Shown one piece after another: positions 10,858 through 22,959 of a DNA stretch of 64,000 nucleotides. Origin of the DNA: Harmothoe impar (taxonomy: Eukaryota; Annelida; Polychaeta; Phyllodocida; Polynoidae); contig OX381704.1 of assembly GCA_947462335.1 (NCBI GenBank), positions 23,762,442 to 23,826,441 of the forward strand, written 5' to 3'. The position numbers and the translations under genes are program-made. The notes below the pieces were generated by a model that was not told where the DNA came from, did no database searches, and saw only the letters and a program-made list of their open reading frames with translations. Positions within the stretch are counted from its first letter, which is position 1. Every line of letters begins with the position of its first letter.

Positions 10858-13800
10858 ATGCTGGGCCAGCTGCGGGCCTGCCTGCCCCCCGGGCCGGGGG
10901 CCTACACGTGGCTGAGGGACCACCAGAGACCCCTGGTGACGGCTGTCGGCGCCACTGCCGGCACCGTGGTCGTCATCAAACTGGTGAGGAGCTGGGTGAA
11001 CAGGTCCAGGCTACAGCAGAGGCGGAAGGAAAAACTCAGAGCATGCCAGAAAGCCATTGAGTTACTCTCTCAGCGTGTCTTAGAAAGTGAGGTAAGACTA
11101 GTAAATATAGACCTACTATATGAGCCTTTAACGGATGGGTAGTGCTGTAATGTGTTATGCCTCTTGTCGTCATGATGCATCAATGCTGCTCTGGCAAGTA
11201 GATTCTTAAAGCGTCAGTACGTAATTTACTTATTTAGTCTAAATGACGATCATATAATTGATTTCAACCATTTGTTATCTACAAATAATTGTCACTCATC
11301 CGCCTTAGTTAAAGAGAACAATATTGATATGATTTCTGACATCCCCGCTGCTGTGTCCAAGGATTGCTATTTCCTTCATTGATTTACATTCAGATATCCG
11401 ATGAACAAATGGACAGCATATGTAAACTCAGTCTTGGAGAACTGACTAAGAAACTTCAAAGTGGAGAACTGAAAGCAATTGATGTTCTCCGAGCTTATCA
11501 AAAGAAGGTACGTTTGCTCATCAGGCACACATTGGGCACACTATTATGATATACTTTACAGAGTTCTCCTCAGACTCAAAAATCACGCCGTAAATTCTCG
11601 CTTAGAAGTAGCTGCTTTTACGAGTCAGACCCGAGGTGCGGCTTATAGGATACTTCAATAGAGCTGGGCATGAGGCGTATACAAGTAATTTATGGCAGCA
11701 GATCCGAATCGATGTATAAAAGTCTTTTCTTTTGGATAAAAAAGCCTAAAACTGCAATAACTTCTGTTCTAACTGATGGATTTTCAAAATTCAAAAACCT
11801 ATAGAAAGCTTAAATGACACCGGCGGCGATTCTGGGGTAATTTGACGCCGGCGGCAATGAAAAGTACGCCGGCGGCCCGCCGGGGTCGTTGCAGTGTGGG
11901 GAGAACCCTGCAGTTTAGACGATACGGCATTATTTCCATGTACAGTCAGTATATGAACTTGGCCTGCATTTCGGCCTTGTGGGTGATGCACATGACACCG
12001 TCCTATTTTATTAAAGAAATAATATGTCTAATATGTAATTATCACAATGACATCGACATATGAATATGATCATAAGAAAAAACATCACTCGCGGTATGCG
12101 ACTATGGCAAAGACATCGATATAATGATAACAGTAACTGACACCGCCTACCTGCCGGCTGATACATTATAATTACTCCGCTGTTGGGTCAGATGAGCTGT
12201 GATGTGAAGTCATATCTGGTGGTGACAGGCAGAATGGGCAGGACAATGTTTCTACATTATATTTTCCATCATGCGTTTTACTTTTACAGGCGCTACAAGT
12301 AAATAACAAAACCAATGCCATCATTGATGTGGTGCAAGAGGCCGAGGTAAAGATACTCAACTTGACTTTTACATTTCTTCATATTAAATAAAGACATTTC
12401 TGAATGCTATTTCAATCCGCTGTGAGTTATAAAAAGAGAGATGCTTTCCCGCTCGTTATTAAAAGATTCGCTCTCATGGTTTACCTCTAATATTGATATT
12501 ATATTTATGATTTGACATAAGGTGACTGCCTTAGAGTGTGACCAGATGGTGGACAGGAGTGAGCGTCTACTTCACGGGTTACCCATCAGTATAAAGGACA
12601 ACTTCCCAATGATGGTGAGTTTAGACAACAGGGGCTATGCATCTTTACATATGAGATACTCTCATAACGGGGGTGAGAATTGCAAGATGAGACACCCTGA
12701 ACTATATGATCAATCAATGATATCGCTTCATAGTAGTGATCCACATGGAGTGTCCATACATCATTAGTACATTGTATAGAATCATGACCAAAAAGAAGTG
12801 TTAATTCAAATAATATAAGATATCAAAATTAATTCACATAATTGTTAACAAGTAGTGTATTGTTTTATAGGGATACGACAGCGTTATTGGACTTTCATGC
12901 AACATAAACAAACCATATGATAAGGACTGTGTGCTGGTCAAGGTAAATTCTGCGTTTCAATTTGGTATGCAAATAAAGGTATCCAATAAAAAGTAAATTA
13001 TCCCAAATATGTAAAAATTGGTTAAAAAATTTGAGGATTGTAAATACGTTTGATATTCTTTAACGAAACGTTTGTAAACCTTAAAACCTAAAAATGGATT
13101 GGCCTAGCTATAAACAATATACATCTATGGTATTGGTAATTGGAGGTAAAGAAGTCAGTGTGCTTACGTACAATGTAAATAAGAGATAAGAAATAACATG
13201 AATTTTTCTTCCACAGGTTCTGAAACACCAGGGAGCAATACCCTTTGTCAGGACAAATGTCCCCCAAACGTTGATTGGGTAATATCCTTTGTCACAAATA
13301 CAAAATATACACACTGTGCGAATCTAGAACATCTGTAGAACATAAATACGCTTCTATATTTGTAATATTTAATGAGAAAAAGAATAGTTTCGAACAAAAA
13401 TTTCTGTTGTACAAAAAAAGTACATAGATACGTTACCGTATTTCCCCAAACTCTCTTTGTTTTCTTATTCTCAGAGTATTAACAAATAATCTAGCACATT
13501 TTTATAATTACACAATTTTCCAATTGCATACACTTTTTTCAGATATGACACATGTAACCCTATCTATGGCCAGACCTACAACCCCCACGGTGAGGGCCGT
13601 AATGCTGGGGGGTCGTCCGGTGGGGAAGCAGCTCTTATTGGTGGAGGAGGCAGCCCGCTGGGGCTGGGGGGAGACATCGGGGGCAGTATCCGCATCCCGG
13701 CCGTCTTGTGTGGTATCTGTGGCTTTAAACCCACTGCCAGCCGTCTCAGTACCCGTGACGCTAACCCTATTTTCAAAGGACAGAACCTCAGTGAGTATAA

Positions 13801-16800
13801 GTATTAAGTGTATTGAAAATAAACCTTCAGAAGTATATTATTCCCTTAGTATGATGCATGAATTCAGCACTAGTGCGTTCATCGCTACGGCTGCATTCAT
13901 GCATCCTGGTGATGAAGGGAAAGACACATTAAAGACTGCCATCCATAAGGATTTAAGAGGGAGATCTTTATATGTCATTGTTCGATTCATGTATTTATGC
14001 ATGTATAAAGAAGAGGCTGTTAGAATATGGGATATAATTTAAAAATAAATCACTATAGCATATGCCTTATATGCTGCTATATATATTTTTGATTAAAAAT
14101 TGATTACAGTCACTTCTGCATACGGTCCGATGGCGCGTGATGTGGACAGCCTGGTACTCATGATGCGGGCCCTCCTCTGTCAGTATCATTTCGACTTGGA
14201 CAAAACGGTGCCACCCATGCCTTTTAATGAAGAGGTATGAACATATTTTTGGTCAATTGACCTTACTCCCAGTCCCAGTGTTTATGCTCATTTTGCTTCC
14301 AAAGAGTGACTATGTATACTAAAACTTGACAAATAAGGTTTTAGAGTGTAACTGCCAAAGTTAGATATGAAAAACATGGCAATAAAGATATGAAATGTGT
14401 CTAAAAAAGACATACAACTAATAAAAGCAATTAGCAGGTACTGTTCTCTTAATATTTCAGGTTTTCAATCAGACCAAGAAGCTACGCATTGGTTTCTATT
14501 TGGAAGATGACTACATGATTTCGGTGCCAGCAATGCGTCGGGCCGTCAGTTTGTCTGTTACTGCTCTACAAAATCTAGGACATGAGGTACGGGGGTATAG
14601 ACATGTCCATTTTCTTAACCCAAAGATGCCACTTTAAAGAAAATATGTTAATTTTCTATAATGAATACCAAAATCTTAGGGAAATCTACTCTTTGTGGAC
14701 TATAACACTACTGTTGCTAGGCAAGGGAAAAGGCTTGGACCCCTGTCGTATGTGTTGAGGGGGGCGGGATATAATTTTCACTGCGTTCATGTAGAAATCC
14801 ACCAACCCCACCATGTTGATCCCTAATAATAGAACACGTCTGCAACTAGGTGAAACAGGTCACCGATACTCCTTATACTTTTGTAGGGGCTAGGGTTAGG
14901 CGGGGTTTATATGACGGGTTCTGTTGGATGCTGTGTTGCGAACTCCGTCCGAACCCTTCAGCCCGACGGCAGGTGGCAGCATCTGCTTCGGGCTTGGGGT
15001 ATGGACAGAGGTCGCTATAGGCTTCTGGTCTGCGTCTGCGCGCGCAGGCTGGCTGCCTATATATACCCAGCATCCGATAGGACTCGTCGGTCACTCTGGA
15101 TCCACGCTAGGACAGATGCCCATGCGATCATATCGGCTGCATAAGCCTACTGACCCGTTCCGAACTCTATAGGGAGTTCGCACCGCTAGAGCTTTGCCTG
15201 TCTAGGTTACTGAATAAACCTATTCATTCGCAACCTGTAACACTTGATCCGAACTGTGTTGGCTTTGTTCCTTTACTTAATACTATAACAATATTATAGA
15301 GGACCAAAGTATCGTTTATTACACTTTGCAGGTAATTCCCTGGAAATATCCTGACCTCGGTCTTCGTGGGGCAAAACTCTGGAGTCAAGTTTTGTTTGCT
15401 GATAAGGGAGAGGAAGTTCTCGGTCTCTTGTAAGTTTTGAATATGAATGAAATAGAAATGCTAAAAAGAAGAAGATTTTTTTGATAATTTCCTTTTGACA
15501 TTTGATATATATTTGGCCGCACATGATATTATGAAACTATTTTAATTATTGGAAAAATCTTTATTTTTTTCAGGAAAGATGATGCAACTGACCATGCATT
15601 TGGTTTGGCAAAGACATTGTTGACAATGAATAGAGCGGTTTTCAATATCATTCTCTTCATCACAAGGCAACTTGTAAGTGAATTTCTGCAGACATTCTGA
15701 ATTTTAGCACGGGCTGAATATTCATAAGCTGTAAAGCAGCAAGTAACTGTATCACACTTACTCACCACAACCTGTGATTCACAAGATGTGGTGAGTAAGT
15801 GATACACAAATGACAATAGTGCTACAATAACAAATAGTATTTTGTGGTCTAGCTTATTGATTCTACATGTGCATTTTAAAAGTACATAACCATAGCTTTA
15901 TAGTAGTTTGGGAATTAACATAGCCTACATTTAATTCCAGTATCCACGAATCGGATTGACTTTCTCAAATCTACTTGGACTCAAGTAAGTTCATATAGAT
16001 ATCCAATATCCTCCCATATCATCATAATTTAAGACAGAACTATTAAATGTATCGTCGATTTGTCATAAACTATATCCGCAAGTCCAATGGTCAGATTTGC
16101 AGCCTATATTTCTTCTTACTTCTAGGTCCGTAACTGAGTGGCAGAAAGTTGTACGGGATGTATTAGTAAGTTTATCATAGCTATTTTCTATTTATAGATA
16201 CTCTGGTTTTTATTAAATGTTACCTTTTTGGGACAAATGTGTTATTCAATTTGCTCACCCTGTCAGCTGAAATGGGTTAGTTCTCACTACAATTATAAAA
16301 ACTGACCTGTTGCTGAAGGTATTGTCTTGAACCAATGGTCTATCATTTATAGTACCTTACCACTAACACTTTAAGCAGTGGGAAGATGTGGATGATTATT
16401 CCATATAACACAACTGAACATAAATTGGGCTTGTCAAAGATAATTCTGACTATGAATAGAGTGATTGTTGATACCATTCTCCTCATGATGAGACAACTTG
16501 TAATTATTAAATCATATAGACTTTGTTTGTGGCACACCAGGACTGACTCTATAAATGCTGACATGGCTGTTTCTGCAGGACTTCAGACAGGAGGTGGAGG
16601 TGGACCTGAGCAAGAAGCAGATAGACGTCCTGCTGGCCCCGGGTTTCACCATGCCCGCCACACCGGTCGGCTCCCACCAACGCTGCTCAGGTACCGTACC
16701 ACCACAACAACATTCCGAAAATACCGTATATTCCCGCGCACTACCCGCGGGTTGTCCACGACCAAACTCAGCTTTCATTTGATGCCAAACATGCCTATAT

Positions 16801-18989
16801 AGGGCACTAGCAGGATGCAGTAATTCTACCTTGTGAGACCTTTAGCTGAAGCTGGTTCCTGTCATGTCCAAAATCGGAGTTTTAGGGGTCATAAACCTTT
16901 CACTTATAGCCCTTTATTGTGGGTCCTTAGGTCATCTGTTCAGATTGGGGGAGTGGTTAGGACTCTGGCCTACCAATCAATGGGTCATGAGTTCAAATCC
17001 ATGTCTAGGCTGTTTTGTTGACACATAATTTTAACATGTATTTTTGGTAGGTCAAAAATTGTGATAGTATACAATTCGGTTTTAAAGATCCTTTACACAA
17101 GATCAATATTCATAGTGTAATCTAAAATGGTTTTGAATCAGTTGTATTTGAATATTTCTCATGCCACCTGGTTGCATTGGGGGAGTGGTTAGGACACTGG
17201 CCAATCAATCCAGGGGTAATAGGGTCAAATCCATGCCAAGGCAACATATCTTTCTTTATAGTTGGTAAGAAATAGTAATATTATTTACAAAGAAAACCCA
17301 ATGCAACAATACAAAACCATTTTAAATCTTAGATTTTAGGTGTTAAGGATCTTTACAACCGAGTTGTATACTATCACATTTTTTGACCTACCAAAACACA
17401 TCTTAAAATTGTGTGTAAACAAAATTGCCTTGACATGGATTTGAACCCATGATGCATGGATTGGTAGGTGAGAGTCCTAACCACTCCCCCAATCTGAACA
17501 GGTGAACTAAGGACCCACAATAGAGGCCTATACTTGAAAGGTTTATGACCCCTAAAATACCAAATTTCGGTCATGACAGGAACCAGCTTCAGCTAAGCAG
17601 CAGGCTTCTATAGTTAGCAGAGGAAAGAGCACTGGTACCAGACAAGATGGCGCTGTACAGTGATCAACTAGCTAATGCGGAATAGGGTGTGGGTTATACG
17701 AGGGTTTTTATAACTATATAAGGGTTTTTATAACTATATAACAGTACTATTCAAAATAGATATTTTTAAACCCAGAAACGGGTTATAGGATTCTCCTGTG
17801 TTGGGGGTGCGAGTAATATGCGAGATGCGGGTTATACGCGGGAATTTACAGTATTTGTCCATTAAGTGCTCCATAGTGCTTTTACAGCCCCTTTGATACA
17901 ATGCATTATGAAGCCAGTGCGGCATTAATGATTCATGTCGCATGCCCTGAAGGATCAGCATGATACATGAATGCAGGTTTACCGAGTCTACTTGTATGGG
18001 CTGTATTCATGCATCATATCATAAATATACATACATGTATGCCTATGATCATATCAACAAAGGACATAGCACATTAAAGGGGCAATATCACCACTCTCAC
18101 TTAAACACATAGTAGACTAGAACAGTACTAGAATTGTGAGTGGGATACGCTCGGTGGTTATGCCATTTTAAGAGATATAGAACCATGATATGTGTTTAAA
18201 AAGGTGACTGGTTAGTGTGTAACCATTCACCGGAAAGTTTCCTCTTAACAAATTTGAAAGGGGTTGATACAGCTGTACCAAGGGACGCAATACATGTATA
18301 GAGATGAGACAAAATTATATGTGAACAAAAATAATAATTTTTCCAACCTTGGTTGGTGTTCAGGTGCTGCGTCCTACACATCGTGCATGAACGTGTTGAA
18401 CTTCCCGGCCGGCACGTTACCGGTATCTACTGTTAATGCTGACGATGTGGCCAACATGGCTGACTACCCCACACCGGACCCCTGGCACAAAATGATTAAA
18501 AAGGTAAATATAATGTGTTATGCTATATGAGAAATATAGTAACAGAAGAAGACTGGTTCCAAGAAGATTACATCTACCCTGGACTTGAAATGATAAATTA
18601 CAACTTTTATAATATACTGTACTGTTGCCCCAGCACTTATTTAAGACACCAGCTTATTCAAGATCCTATTTTAGTCCTCAAGAACCATCTCAAGATGCCT
18701 CTAATCCAGGCACTTATAAATTATGAAAGACATGCACTTATGAATCCTGATGAATAAACATGATGGGCAGACAATCTCATCAATACCAATGTGTTAAATA
18801 CAGTTAATGACTTGAAACTGTTCTATTTACATTGATTTTTGCATCAATATCTCAATGCTATATATTTTGTTACAGTCCATGGAGGGAGCGGAGGGATTGC
18901 CTGTTGGAGTGCAGGTGATTGGTCTGCCCTGGCAGGAGGAAACCACTCTACGGGTCATGAAGGAACTGGAGACGGCTCTACACAAGTAA
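10858..18989 (+). CDS. FAAH: FAAH-like fatty-acid amide hydrolase, copy 1
   Basis: Sixteen exons: 10858-11091, 11394-11507, 12290-12346, 12522-12614, 12871-12942, 13217-13278, 13543-13790, 14110-14234, 14461-14586, 15332-15429, 15574-15673, 15941-15984, 16126-16165, 16579-16690, 18364-18503, 18876-18989. The sum is 1779 bp, 592 residues, all joins GT-AG and in frame. FAAH is an integral membrane serine hydrolase of the amidase-signature family that cleaves anandamide and other fatty-acid amides. A weak N-terminal hydrophobic segment is at 26-43. The amidase signature is in exon 7 (GGSSGGEAALIG, GGDIGGSIRIP). The Ser-Ser-Lys triad is K160 (exon 4, SIKDNF), S235 and S259, each offset by 18 from rat K142, S217 and S241. 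Exons 8-9 carry GPMARDVDSL and TVPPMPF, exon 14 DVLLAPGFTMPA, exon 15 NFPAGTLPV and exon 16 GLPVGVQVIGLPWQ. The second copy lies 6.3 kb downstream. Confidence 0.93.
11125..11215. repeat. Fragment of dispersed palindromic repeat P (intron 1 of FAAH-like 1)
   Basis: Carries the family words GTAATGTGTTATGCC, GTCGTCATGATGCATC and a worn copy of the CCCTGGCGAGT segment. The other half of the palindrome is lost. Confidence 0.5.
13840..13955. repeat. Copy of dispersed palindromic repeat P (intron 7 of FAAH-like 1)
   Basis: Contains ATGATGCATGAATTCAG and, inverted, GCTGCATTCATGCATCC, then GACACATTAAAGACTG, which is the outer arm of the family. Confidence 0.55.
14934..15242 (+). mobile_element. LTR-like segment in intron 9 of FAAH-like 1
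   Basis: A 309-bp, GC-richer block that opens TGTTGCGAACTCC and closes CTGTAACA. A TATATATA box is near 15058 and AATAAA is at 15213-15218, in the order expected for a solo LTR. No target-site duplication is seen, so the ends are tentative. A related block is found at 55829-55985. Confidence 0.45.
15748..15812. repeat. Short hairpin in intron 11 of FAAH-like 1
   Basis: GTATCACACTTACTCACCAC is followed within 20 bases by its inverted copy GTGGTGAGTAAGTGATACAC. It forms a strong stem of about 20 bp. Confidence 0.7.
16379..16502 (+). pseudogene. Relic duplicate of FAAH exon 11 in intron 13
   Basis: Reads HKLGLSKIILTMNRVIVDTI and LLMMRQL, against exon 11 HAFGLAKTLLTMNRAVFNII and LFITRQL. It still has a CAG acceptor (16376-16378) and GT after the last codon. 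A roughly 16-bp insertion near the start makes it 124 bp instead of 100. It lies between exons 13 and 14, both phase 0, so inclusion would shift the frame. Confidence 0.75.
16843..17595. mobile_element. Long inverted-repeat element with tRNA-like modules (intron 14 of FAAH-like 1)
   Basis: The left arm (from TAGCTGAAGCTGGTTCCTGT) and the right arm (ending in its inverted copy) match imperfectly over about 250 bp. Each arm holds a tRNA-like stretch, GGGGGAGTGGTTAGGACTC followed by GAGTTCAAATCC (left), at about 16945-17010 and, inverted, about 17425-17490. A third copy lies between them at about 17179-17240. The words resemble pol III A and B boxes. No ORF. Confidence 0.7.
17870..18085. repeat. 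Dispersed palindromic repeat P, full-length copy (intron 14 of FAAH-like 1)
   Basis: Two facing halves: AATGCATTATGAAGCC and CATGATACATGAATGCAG, then CTGTATTCATGCATCATA and AAAGGACATAGCACATTAAA. One of the better copies of the family in this window. Confidence 0.6.
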
Positions 18990-19004
18990 TTAGTGATTAT
19001 ACTT

Positions 19005-19140
19005 CAAAGGCAGCTTAGTGCCTTAATGTGCCATCCTCTTTGTCGTCATGATGTAGCCCTGGTGAGTAACCTGCCAGGGCTGCATTCATAATGACAAAGG
19101 ACGTATAGCATTGAAGGATTATGCAGCCCTTAAATGGCTG
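19005..19140. repeat. Dispersed palindromic repeat P, copy just after FAAH-like 1
   Basis: Starts 16 bp after the stop codon. It contains GTGCCTTAATGTGCC, TTTGTCGTCATGATG, the central GCCCTGGTGAGTAACC with its inverse GCCAGGGCTGC, and the closing ATGACAAAGGACGTATAGCA. Confidence 0.65.
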
Positions 19141-19706
19141 AAACAGCTACACAAATGGACCCAGTATATTAAGTTGTGTATCACTTGACTATAGGACAAA
19201 ACTATATGTGAACAAATCAGTCCCAATTAGTGCTCATACGACATTTCTGATTTATGGTGTACATAGATTTGCTTTATATGTATACATGTCGCTCAAACTA
19301 AAAAAATTTAAGACTAAAGCCTCCAATATAATATGTTGGCCAGACTATATGAAAATGACGCAAACACGATTAGGATTGATACTATTATAGTGCCATATTT
19401 ATGGTTTAGAATTAGAGTAGATAAATTTCGCTCTTTGTGCCATGTGAATAGATAAATAATGAAACGAATGTGAATATATGTGATTTAACCCTATCTTACA
19501 TGAGCTACAGAATACAAAAAACTATGCATGCAATTTACTACTGGCATGTTTTATCATCTGGTTGTGCGACATTAGTATCTGATTGTTGGTAATGTTGAAT
19601 GCATCCTGTCAGCGCATGGTTAGAGGGCCATCATTTAACAGCATTATTTTCTGATCAGTTGTTTTTGAAACGTCTGTTCAATAATGATTTTATTCTACTG
19701 CCTACA

Positions 19707-19866
19707 AGGCCACACTCCTTTTATTATTTGGGTTACGGGCCTGCCGCACTAGGCAGGGCCAAAATCGGAATAAAACTTTCATTTTATTTTTTATTTCTTT
19801 TATTTCGTCCTATGTGCGTTAGTAAATGTTTGAGGTGTCCGTAACACAAATAAAAAAGTGTGGCCT
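19707..19866. mobile_element. 160-bp inverted-repeat MITE
   Basis: Begins AGGCCACACTCCTTTTATTA and ends with the matching inverse CAAATAAAAAAGTGTGGCCT. Between the arms is GGGTTACGG with CCGTAACA. No coding sequence. Confidence 0.7.
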
Positions 19867-19984
19867 AAGCTGCATTATGATTGCCAGTCACACATAGTTA
19901 CGGCTGCAACTCTCAGATGGGGCCATAGGCTGTCTGAGAGTTACAGATAGAAGGGTTAGTTTTCTGCTGGTTGTGCATATCCTT

Positions 19985-20162
19985 AGGTGAGTTCGGTATC
20001 AGGTTTTTATTGACCGGATCTACCAGCCTGCCTACTCCCCCAGACCACCCCTCGCAAGGAACAGGCTTCAGTAAAACTTAGCTGGGTCTTTGTGAGGGGT
20101 GGGCTTAGGTAGTAGGCAGGCTGGTAGATCCAGTCAATAAAAACCTGATACCGAACTCACCT
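19985..20162. mobile_element. 178-bp hairpin MITE with 50-bp arms
   Basis: AGGTGAGTTCGGTATCAGGT at the left end is matched exactly in reverse complement at the right end. The arms continue through the TTTTTATTGACCGGATCTAC and CAGCCTGCCTAC segments with a single mismatch. The loop is C-rich. Confidence 0.85.
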
Positions 20163-20829
20163 CTTGCCAATCATGTAGATTTCTACACCCAATCAAGACA
20201 AACTATGAGTGGCTTTTTTATGCTACTAAGGGCCTTAATTGGGTGAGGTGAAATGTACAAATTGGTAATTATAGGCATGTCTATACCAATTGATGGGTGG
20301 CAGCAATGCAGTTAAGGCCTCCTGCATACAAGGACTGCCCTCTTCAAAATGCTCTAATGTGTAGAAATGATTAATAAACTAAAAATTCTAAAAATATACA
20401 AAGGTGGAGAATAGGTCTAAGATGCTCACTGCGCAATTCTTTCTGAAAAAAAAATTAATATCAAGGACAGGGGAATGCGAAGAAAAAAGAATTCGCAAAA
20501 CCAGAGCTATTTCTGCACCTCGATCCTATACCCACAACGCTAGTGGCCGTGGGTATGTAGCCTATACTAGTCACACAGTAATACGACGTATACCATGCAT
20601 GCCATAAAAAACTTTCACACGGGTATAGATCTGACATTCTAGTCTGCTCCAATTTCATGGCAACCTTAATTTGTTCCATGTGGCTACCCATGAATAGCAA
20701 TATTATCAGTCGATATCGATATTTGGTGAGTGCCACCTATCGATTTGGTGAGACACGGCCCTATCAGTACATGTATAATGTGATAACGCAACGCCCGCTA
20801 ATAACTTGTGACCCTTCGACTGTACCAAC

Positions 20830-20935
20830 CACGTAGGGTCTGCATGATGTATGGATGCAGCCCTGGCGACTTATTTGACAGAACTGATTCATGCATCATG
20901 ACGAGAAATAGGGCATTAAAATACGATAGAGCTAC
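20830..20935. repeat. Dispersed palindromic repeat P, copy between FAAH-like genes
   Basis: GCATGATGTATGGATGCAGC, CCCTGGCGACTTATTTG and then ATTCATGCATCATGACGAG with AGGGCATTAAAA, the usual order of the family. Confidence 0.55.
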
Positions 20936-21469
20936 TATCCTATTAATTCGCCAGATTTACATTATTGAGTATGCAATGACACTTTTCTGACTTTGTACTG
21001 TGATAGTTACCTAACCTTCTGTGATTTACAATTCGCCATAGCAAATACCGCTCTATAAGTGGCAGTAGCCGAATTCTTACCAATTACTTTGACATTCTAT
21101 TGGTAAGATCTCATGTTATTGTATGCATGAATGAGATTTCGATTCCCGTCTATGACAAATAAAATACTCTAACAAAAATTCATATTCTATACCACTGTGT
21201 TATACATACTTCTTTAGATTTTCAGATCATCAACATATTATTTGTAATGATCCATGAACCAAACTCTAACTATATAGTTATAATGTAGGCTACACCACAG
21301 CCATCGATGCAATCTTGCAAAGCACACTACCTGGTATATTACAAACACTACGCAAGGGACTGTGAACTCGTTTCAGACGGCTCTGTATTCGTGCCATATG
21401 GCAGGAAGTCTAAGCAAATATGTCATCCTTAAGCAAACTCGCCTATCACCATCCATGTCAGGGGGTGGT

Positions 21470-21835
21470 CACGCCAAGGAGGCACGTGGGGACGAGCCTG
21501 TGGAGTCACTAAAGGCCACCCATTCTGTGCGTAATCTTGAATCGCCACTTCTGGCGTAATCTTAATCAGTGAATCGCCACTTCTGGCGTAATCTTAATCA
21601 GTTTCCAGGTGATACCTATCCTCTAGATGGCACCACTGTAAGTTTGTAACATTGCTGTATATATCGGGGGCTCTGCCCCCGCACCCCCTTTTTCTTTCTC
21701 ATTTCTTTTTCTTTTTCTGGAATAAGATTACGCCAGACGTGACGATTCACTGATTAAGATTACGCCAGAAGTGGCGATTCAAGATTACGCATAGAATGGT
21801 AGTGACTCCGCAGGTTCGTCCCTTGCTGCGCCAAG
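21470..21835. mobile_element. 366-bp palindromic element with internal duplicate
   Basis: The left arm GACGAGCCTGTGGAGTCACT to GCGTAATCTTGAATCGCCAC is mirrored by GTGGCGATTCAAGATTACGC to TGACTCCGCAGGTTCGTC. The block CGCCACTTCTGGCGTAATCT occurs twice in tandem on the left (around 21543 and 21575). The centre carries GGGGCTCTGCCCCC and a pyrimidine tract. Confidence 0.75.
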
Positions 21836-22959
21836 CACAGGGGGAGGTGGGGGGGGGGGGCGTAGGGATCTTCTTAGCACAATTATTTTCCCGTCCGAAT
21901 AGCCAACCCCACTCCCAAGGACCAAAAATCGTTCCCTAGAGGGGTCAGCATTACCTCCCCCAAAACACACCACACCCATGTTGTTAAAAATGATCACTCC
22001 CTTTATAGTATAGTCCCAGTCACTCCGAAATGGGTTACATTGAAATACTGTAGTGTAGGCCCCGATTTACATCGTCGGAACAAGGAGGACATGTAACATT
22101 TTAATGTGCTGCTTATACGTGTAATTGGTAGGTAGGGTAGTTTATATCGTATTTATAAATGTGCATTCTGTTCAAACCAACTGCTGCTTTGGCAACTGTT
22201 GTATTCTCTTTCATAAAAGAAAATGACAGCGTCCTCTTTCCCGGCCTATTTGTCACTTTGAGAAACAGCCCTTACACATATTATTTAATGTAAAAAAACA
22301 GGATAACTATATGGAAACTAAATTGCATTCTTTTCAAACGTGAACTGAGATAGTATTTTACCATTATTTTGAATTGACTTTGAATAGACATTAAGAAATG
22401 AATCAGACCATTATATTATTATAGCATAAGTTCAATATCATGTCGATAATAAAAGGGATAAACAAGACCATCCCTTATCTGTGTAATCTATCTAGGTTAT
22501 ACATGTGGCTATAACAGGGACACTCCTCTATGTCAGGCTGCATCTCTCCTTAATCCACACGAAGTGACAGACGCTGACTCACCAAGGAACCAGGTAAGAC
22601 CTATACTTGGCAAGGTCCTTAATTCTTCTGAACTGCTTTCATCTTTTGATTATCACGTGTGATCCATCTAGTAATCCAGGAAAAATATATAGGTACAACT
22701 TGAAGTCCCAAGTGTTGGGTTTGATTATCATTTGATGATTTGTGATTATTATCCTAGTGTAGCTGTTGGCTATTCTAAGATAGGCATGAGCTATGAAAAA
22801 CTCCAGATTCGAAAATAGGTTGTTCAGAAATTACTCTTTATTCATTCTGACATACGGCACGTAACCATACAGACGCATAGTGATATTCAAATATGCTTTC
22901 CAACAACAGGTGTTACATGAACATACAGGAGTGATACGCTCACGGTCTAATCAATAATT

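Noticed and set aside
10842..11060. Alternative ATG 16 bp before FAAH-like 1
   Set aside because: Leads into another frame (alanine- and glycine-rich) that lacks the conserved LRACQKAIELLSQ region.
13524..14042. 172-residue ORF over FAAH exon 7
   Set aside because: Wrong frame; the frame reading GGSSGGEAALIG and GGDIGGSIRIP is the amidase one.
16945..17010. A functional tRNA gene
   Set aside because: A- and B-box words are present, but the acceptor stem does not close and the unit is repeated inside a longer inverted repeat; better seen as tRNA-derived repeat.
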